A stretch of 13,101 nt of DNA, taken from an uncultured Planctomycetaceae bacterium. GTDB taxonomy: Bacteria > Planctomycetota > Planctomycetia > Pirellulales > UBA1268. The DNA lies in assembly GCA_903949225.1 (NCBI GenBank), contig CAJAYZ010000546.1, positions 1 through 13,101 on the forward strand. The letters run 5' to 3'. Made by a program: the position numbers and the translations under genes. Shown here one piece after another: positions 11,598 through 13,101 of the stretch. The notes under the pieces are model-generated. The model saw nothing but the letters and a program-made list of their open reading frames with translations. It was not told where the DNA came from and searched no databases. Position 1 is the first letter of the stretch. Each line of letters begins with the position of its first letter.

Positions 11598-13101
11598 GCA
11601 GGCTCGTCGGAATCATCACCGCGGCCGATCCGGCCACGCGGGACCGTTCAGTCGACGAAGCCTGCCGGGGTGCGGGGACTTCTCCGCTCCTGGCGGAGTC
11701 GGCAGCCCTCGATGCCTACCGGCGCGATTGCCCCAATCTCTACCGGCGCGTCCGGGCGCTGTTCTTCCTTGCCTCCATCCATCGCTACCATCTCCCCGCG
11801 TCCCTCGAGGACTCGGCCGCGACGGCGGGGCTGATTCCAGCCTCGGCCGTTCACCATCTCCTCGGCCGCCGCTTCGAGGAGGCGATCGATGTCCTCCTCG
11901 CGCGCCAGCAGGCCGATGGTCCTTCAGCGGCCCTGTCGAGCGCACTTGCCAGCGCCTACCGCGAGCTTGGCCTCCAGACGCTCGCCAATCAGGTGCGGCA
12001 GTCGGTGCGGTCGATCCGTGGCAATCAGTGGATGTTCCGGGTCGGGCATCCCGACGACCATCCGCTCCGCATCCGGCCCGAGTTGCTCAAGCGCGGGGCG
12101 GCCGGCGTCAGGACGCCGTTCCCGCTCCTCCAGGAATCGACGCCGGTGCGGATGGATCTGTCGCACGCCGGCTGGAGCGACATCTTCTTCCTGGGGATGG
12201 ATTGCCCCGAGGCCGCCCGCGTTCTCAACGTGTCGGTCGACCTCGGCGTGCACGGCCGCGACGCCGCCCCCCGGCCGCCGGTGGAGGTCTATCTCCGGGT
12301 CATCGACGAGCCGTTGCTGCGGTTGACGAGCATCGACCTCGACGCCACGGCCGACATCTCCGATCTCGGCGAGGTGTTCGATTTCGGCCGGGATCACCTC
12401 GGGCTGCTGAAGGCGGCGGTGATCGCTGCCGGGATCGTGCCACCGGGGATCGAGGGATCTGGAGAGTCGCTTGCCGACGTCCTTGCCGCCGTGGTCGGCC
12501 CCGGGCATGGCCTGGAGCTCGTCAGCTCGGTCAACGGGATTCCGAAGGGATCGCGGCTCGCCGTTTCGACGAACCTCCTCGCCGCGCTGATCAGTGTCTG
12601 CATGCGGGCCACCGGCCAGGCCCGCTCGCTCACAGGCGGGCTCGACGAGCAGGAGCGTCGTCTCGTGGCGGCCCGGGCGATCCTCGGTGAGTGGCTCGGC
12701 GGGAGTGGCGGCGGGTGGCAGGATTCCGGCGGGGTGTGGCCGGCCGCGAAGCTCATCCGCGGGGTCGTCGCCGCCGAGGGGGATCCAGAGTTCGGGGTCA
12801 GTCGCGGCCGTCTCCTCCCCCGGCATGACGCCGTGCCGCTGGGCGTCGATCTCCAGGAATCGCTTGTGCTCGTCCATGGCGGCATGGCCCAGAACGTCGG
12901 CCCGATCCTCGAGATGGTGACCGAGAAATACCTCCTCCGCTGCGAGGCGGAGTGGCGTGCGCGGATCGAGGCGGGAGAGGTGCTCGACGAGATCATCGCC
13001 GGCCTCACCGCTGGCGACACGCGGCGGATCGCCGCCGCCACGACCCGCAACTTCACAGGCCCCCTCCGCACCATCATCCCCTGGTCGAGCAACGCCTACA
13101 C
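11594..13101 (+). CDS. GHMP-kinase-family protein of the fucokinase (FKP-like) branch, 3'-truncated by window edge
   Basis: An open frame of 502 codons runs from ATG 11594 to the window end without a stop. Residues 1 to about 183 form a predicted mostly helical N-terminal region (for example NLYRRVRALFFLASIHRYH, 48-66) that I do not recognise. From about 184 it matches GHMP sugar kinases: MDLSHAGWSD (187-196, compare the RxDLAGGWSD motif of fucokinases), VLNVSVDLGVHG (210-221), the P-loop-like PKGSRLAVSTNLLAAL (317-332), GGGWQDSGG (372-380), a fucokinase hallmark, and LVLVHGGMAQNVGPIL (424-439). The P-loop departs from the GSGLGTSS consensus (R320 and A322 replace Gly). Fucokinase-type enzymes phosphorylate L-fucose or a related sugar at C1 with ATP; the product would suit the upstream nucleotidyltransferase. 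Family assignment is from motif recognition, and substrate and activity are open. Confidence 0.75.
   Translation, partial: MSRLVGIITAADPATRDRSVDEACRGAGTSPLLAESAALDAYRRDCPNLYRRVRALFFLASIHRYHLPASLEDSAATAGLIPASAVHHLLGRRFEEAIDVLLARQQADGPSAALSSALASAYRELGLQTLANQVRQSVRSIRGNQWMFRVGHPDDHPLRIRPELLKRGAAGVRTPFPLLQESTPVRMDLSHAGWSDIFFLGMDCPEAARVLNVSVDLGVHGRDAAPRPPVEVYLRVIDEPLLRLTSIDLDATADISDLGEVFDFGRDHLGLLKAAVIAAGIVPPGIEGSGESLADVLAAVVGPGHGLELVSSVNGIPKGSRLAVSTNLLAALISVCMRATGQARSLTGGLDEQERRLVAARAILGEWLGGSGGGWQDSGGVWPAAKLIRGVVAAEGDPEFGVSRGRLLPRHDAVPLGVDLQESLVLVHGGMAQNVGPILEMVTEKYLLRCEAEWRARIEAGEVLDEIIAGLTAGDTRRIAAATTRNFTGPLRTIIPWSSNAY

Noticed and set aside
11416..12690. 424-codon plus-strand frame overlapping the nucleotidyltransferase and kinase genes
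   Set aside because: It starts inside the nucleotidyltransferase and its translation is Arg/Pro/Gly-rich with no motif, whereas the frame beginning at 11594 is open to the window end and shows kinase motifs.
11924..12877. 317-codon minus-strand frame opposite the GHMP kinase
   Set aside because: The plus-strand frame has GWSD and GGGWQD motifs in the correct order; the antisense translation looks like a GC shadow.

Overview
The window is a dense, high-GC polysaccharide/glycoconjugate biosynthesis locus on what looks like a bacterial chromosome. I infer a planctomycete-like organism (Planctomycetota or a close relative). The reasons are the very high GC, the frequent absence of clear Shine-Dalgarno sites, and the divergent nucleotidyltransferase plus fucokinase-like GHMP kinase pair at the right end, which I associate with that group from memory. 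This assignment is an inference. No tRNA, rRNA, CRISPR array, insertion sequence or prophage feature was seen.

Left block, 1-8209, all on the + strand and mostly overlapping or closely spaced, so probably one operon. It holds the C-terminal part of an acyl/aryl-adenylating enzyme (ANL superfamily), a FabG-like short-chain dehydrogenase, a NeuD/PglD-type sugar O- or N-acyltransferase, a GT4 glycosyltransferase, a PglK/MsbA-type ABC flippase, a second GT4 glycosyltransferase and a Wzy/O-antigen-polymerase-like membrane protein with a proline-rich tail. Together these could build an acylated or acetylated lipid-linked oligosaccharide, flip it across the inner membrane and polymerise it. No initiating phosphoglycosyltransferase, MOP-type Wzx flippase, chain-length regulator or outer-membrane exporter lies inside the window.

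Middle, 8227-9297: a third GT4 glycosyltransferase on the minus strand, convergent with the polymerase (17-bp gap containing a dyad) and divergent from the next gene. The 160-bp divergent spacer holds a perfect 8-bp inverted repeat and a terminator-like hairpin.

Right block, 9458 to the window end, + strand: a fourth GT4 glycosyltransferase, then a GalU-like nucleotidyltransferase overlapping by 4 bp a large GHMP-kinase-family gene that runs off the end. The kinase region has the GGGWQD hallmark of the fucokinase (FKP) branch. Both the nucleotidyltransferase signature loop and the kinase phosphate-binding loop depart from the textbook consensus. This pair is the most intriguing part of the window: a sugar-1-kinase and sugar-1-phosphate nucleotidyltransferase couple that is either substrate-divergent or catalytically altered.
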